Assembly (NCBI GenBank): GCA_035528235.1 | Contig: DATKZB010000336.1 | Coordinates: 1-7,189 of the forward strand | DNA: 7,189 nucleotides | Reading direction: 5' to 3' | DNA from: DATKZB01 sp035528235 | GTDB taxonomy: Bacteria; Planctomycetota; Phycisphaerae; FEN-1346 | Shown here: piece after piece, positions 6,626-7,189 of the stretch | How positions within the stretch are numbered: position 1 is the stretch's first letter | Layout of the letters: every line of letters begins with the position of its first letter | Notes under the pieces: generated by a model | The model's database searches: none | Told to the model about the DNA's origin: nothing | Seen by the model: the letters and a program-made list of their open reading frames with translations, nothing else | Translations under genes and position numbers: made by a program

Positions 6626-6652
6626 GACGGTCTCCTTTCTTCGTCGCGCCCG

Positions 6653-6772
6653 GCCGAGTATGCCGGGCGCCGGTCGCCGGGCGCGCCAACGCGCGGGGCA
6701 AGCCCCGCGGCTAACGGTGCCGGGCGCCTGCTATTGTAACGCGCGCGCCAAGTATGCCGGGCGCCGGTCGCC
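6653..6772. repeat. Direct duplication of a 26-base block carrying a -10-like element
   Basis: The blocks 6653-6678 and 6747-6772 are identical except for one base (G at 6656, A at 6750). Each contains, on the minus strand, CATACT preceded by GC-rich spacer. Between them lie repeat copy C1 and a diverged repeat tail (6718-6740, TGCCGGGCGCCTGCTATTG), which aligns with the tail of copy A1. Confidence 0.7.
6688..6715 (-). repeat. Palindromic repeat, CGCGGGG subtype (C1)
   Basis: On the minus strand: GTTAGC, stem CGCGGGGC, TT, stem GCCCCGCG, CGTT. It is the same 28 bases as copies A2 and C2. It lies in the predicted leader of the glycoside hydrolase gene and is codirectional with it, about 50 bases upstream of the Shine-Dalgarno. 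Confidence 0.85.
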
Positions 6773-6779
6773 CTGGCAA
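6751..6779 (-). promoter_or_regulatory. Candidate promoter for the glycoside hydrolase gene
   Basis: On the minus strand, TTGCCA (6774-6779) and CATACT (6751-6756) are 17 bases apart, matching consensus at 5/6 and 4/6. Transcription would start near 6744, giving a leader of about 120 bases that contains repeat C1. A TACAAT (6733-6738, minus) is a better -10 by itself but has no matching -35. Confidence 0.4.
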
Positions 6780-6798
6780 GCGTTTGCCGAGCGACCCC

Positions 6799-6826
6799 TT
6801 GACCTCGCCCGCGCCCCGGGTACGAT
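6799..6826 (+). promoter_or_regulatory. Sigma70-type promoter directed into array C
   Basis: TTGACC (6799-6804) and TACGAT (6821-6826) are 16 bases apart, the same hexamers as the rmuC promoter. It points rightwards, away from the glycoside hydrolase gene. No plausible coding sequence lies between it and the window end, so it serves either a gene beyond 7189 or a transcript of the repeat array. Confidence 0.55.
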
Positions 6827-6875
6827 GAGCGCTCGGCGCCGCTCGCATCGGCGCGCGCCCCGGCCCTGGCGCGCG

Positions 6876-6903
6876 AACGCGCGGGGCAAGCCCCGCGGCT
6901 AAC
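6876..6903 (-). repeat. Palindromic repeat, CGCGGGG subtype (C2)
   Basis: The sequence is identical over 28 bases to C1. Its CTAAC end (6899-6903) faces the GTTAG of the next plus-strand copy across 16 bases, so the heads point at each other, the opposite arrangement to the pair at 1533-1595. Confidence 0.85.
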
Positions 6904-6919
6904 GGGCGCGCGGCGCCGT

Positions 6920-7057
6920 GTTAGCCGCCCGGCTTGCCGGGCGCGTGTTGTTGAGCGCCGCCGAGGGCCGTCGCGCCGGCGCGTGTTGTTGAGCGCCGCC
7001 GAGGGCCGTCGCGCCGGCGCGCGTTGTTGAGCGCCGCCAAGGGCCGTCGCGCCGGCG
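6920..7057 (+). repeat. Palindromic repeat (C3) followed by tandem 38-base linker units
   Basis: Head GTTAG 6920-6924 and perfect stem 6926-6943 are followed by three tandem units of 38 bases starting at 6944, 6982 and 7020. Each unit begins CGTGTTGTTGAG (CGCGTTGTTGAG in the third) and contains GCGCCGCC(G/A)AGGGCCGTCGC and CGGCGC. The linker has been amplified without the GTTAG palindrome, showing that the two parts can expand separately. Confidence 0.82.
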
Positions 7058-7060
7058 CGT

Positions 7061-7189
7061 GATAGCCGCCCGGCTTGCCGGGCGCGTGTTGTTGAGCGCC
7101 GCCAAGGGCCGTCGTGCCGGCGCGTGTTAGCCGCCCGGCTTGCCGGGCGCGTGTTGTTGAGCGCCGCCAAGGGCCGTCGCGTCGGCGCG
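7061..7189 (+). repeat. Two further palindromic repeats running off the right edge (C4, C5)
   Basis: C4 has a variant head GATAG (7061-7065) with perfect stem 7067-7084. C5 has GTTAG 7126-7130 and stem 7132-7149, 65 bases later. Both are followed by the same GTGTTGTTGAGCG linker with AAGGGCCGTCG. The array continues past the window end or stops there; this cannot be told. Confidence 0.82.

Overview
The window is very GC-rich bacterial DNA, by eye around 70% GC. Five genes are supported, plus the tail of a sixth at the left edge. The mix of a UroD-family methyltransferase-like protein, a uronate-isomerase-like amidohydrolase, a secreted glycoside-hydrolase-like protein and TTGACC/TACGAT-type promoters suggests Planctomycetota (Phycisphaerae-like). 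That assignment is an inference from gene content and style, not from a marker gene.

Layout. Bases 3-134 hold the C-terminal end of a plus-strand protein, possibly a transposase. A good sigma70-type promoter (158-186) then leads into rmuC (223-1509). Bases 1510-1920 are a dense array of short palindromic repeats (array A). A second promoter (1935-1962) precedes a LOG-family nucleotide phosphoribohydrolase (2039-2743), followed 20 bases later by a UroD/MtaA-family protein (2764-3768); these two look like an operon. Two more repeat copies (array B, 3806-3902) lie between that gene and a uronate-isomerase-like amidohydrolase (3918-5213), which has its own strong Shine-Dalgarno. A secreted GH-A-like glycoside hydrolase (5219-6625, minus strand) converges on the amidohydrolase with only 5 bases between the stop codons. 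Its upstream region (6626-7189) holds divergent promoter candidates, a 26-base direct duplication and array C, which runs off the right edge.

How the parts may work together. RmuC (DNA maintenance) and LOG (nucleotide housekeeping) are unrelated to the rest. The UroD-like protein, the isomerase-like amidohydrolase and the secreted hydrolase could contribute to breakdown of modified, uronate-containing polysaccharide. No corrinoid protein or transporter is present to confirm this.

The most unusual content is the repeat family. Fourteen recognisable copies fill the gaps around the genes. Each has a GTTAG-like head, a perfect or near-perfect GC hairpin whose plus-form RNA would have a G(CUUG)C tetraloop, and a TGTTGTTG-like tail. 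Stem variants keep pairing through paired substitutions, two subtypes occur strictly in opposite orientations, and one pair forms a REPIN-like inverted dimer. This looks like a REP-type element family whose mobilising enzyme is not in the window.
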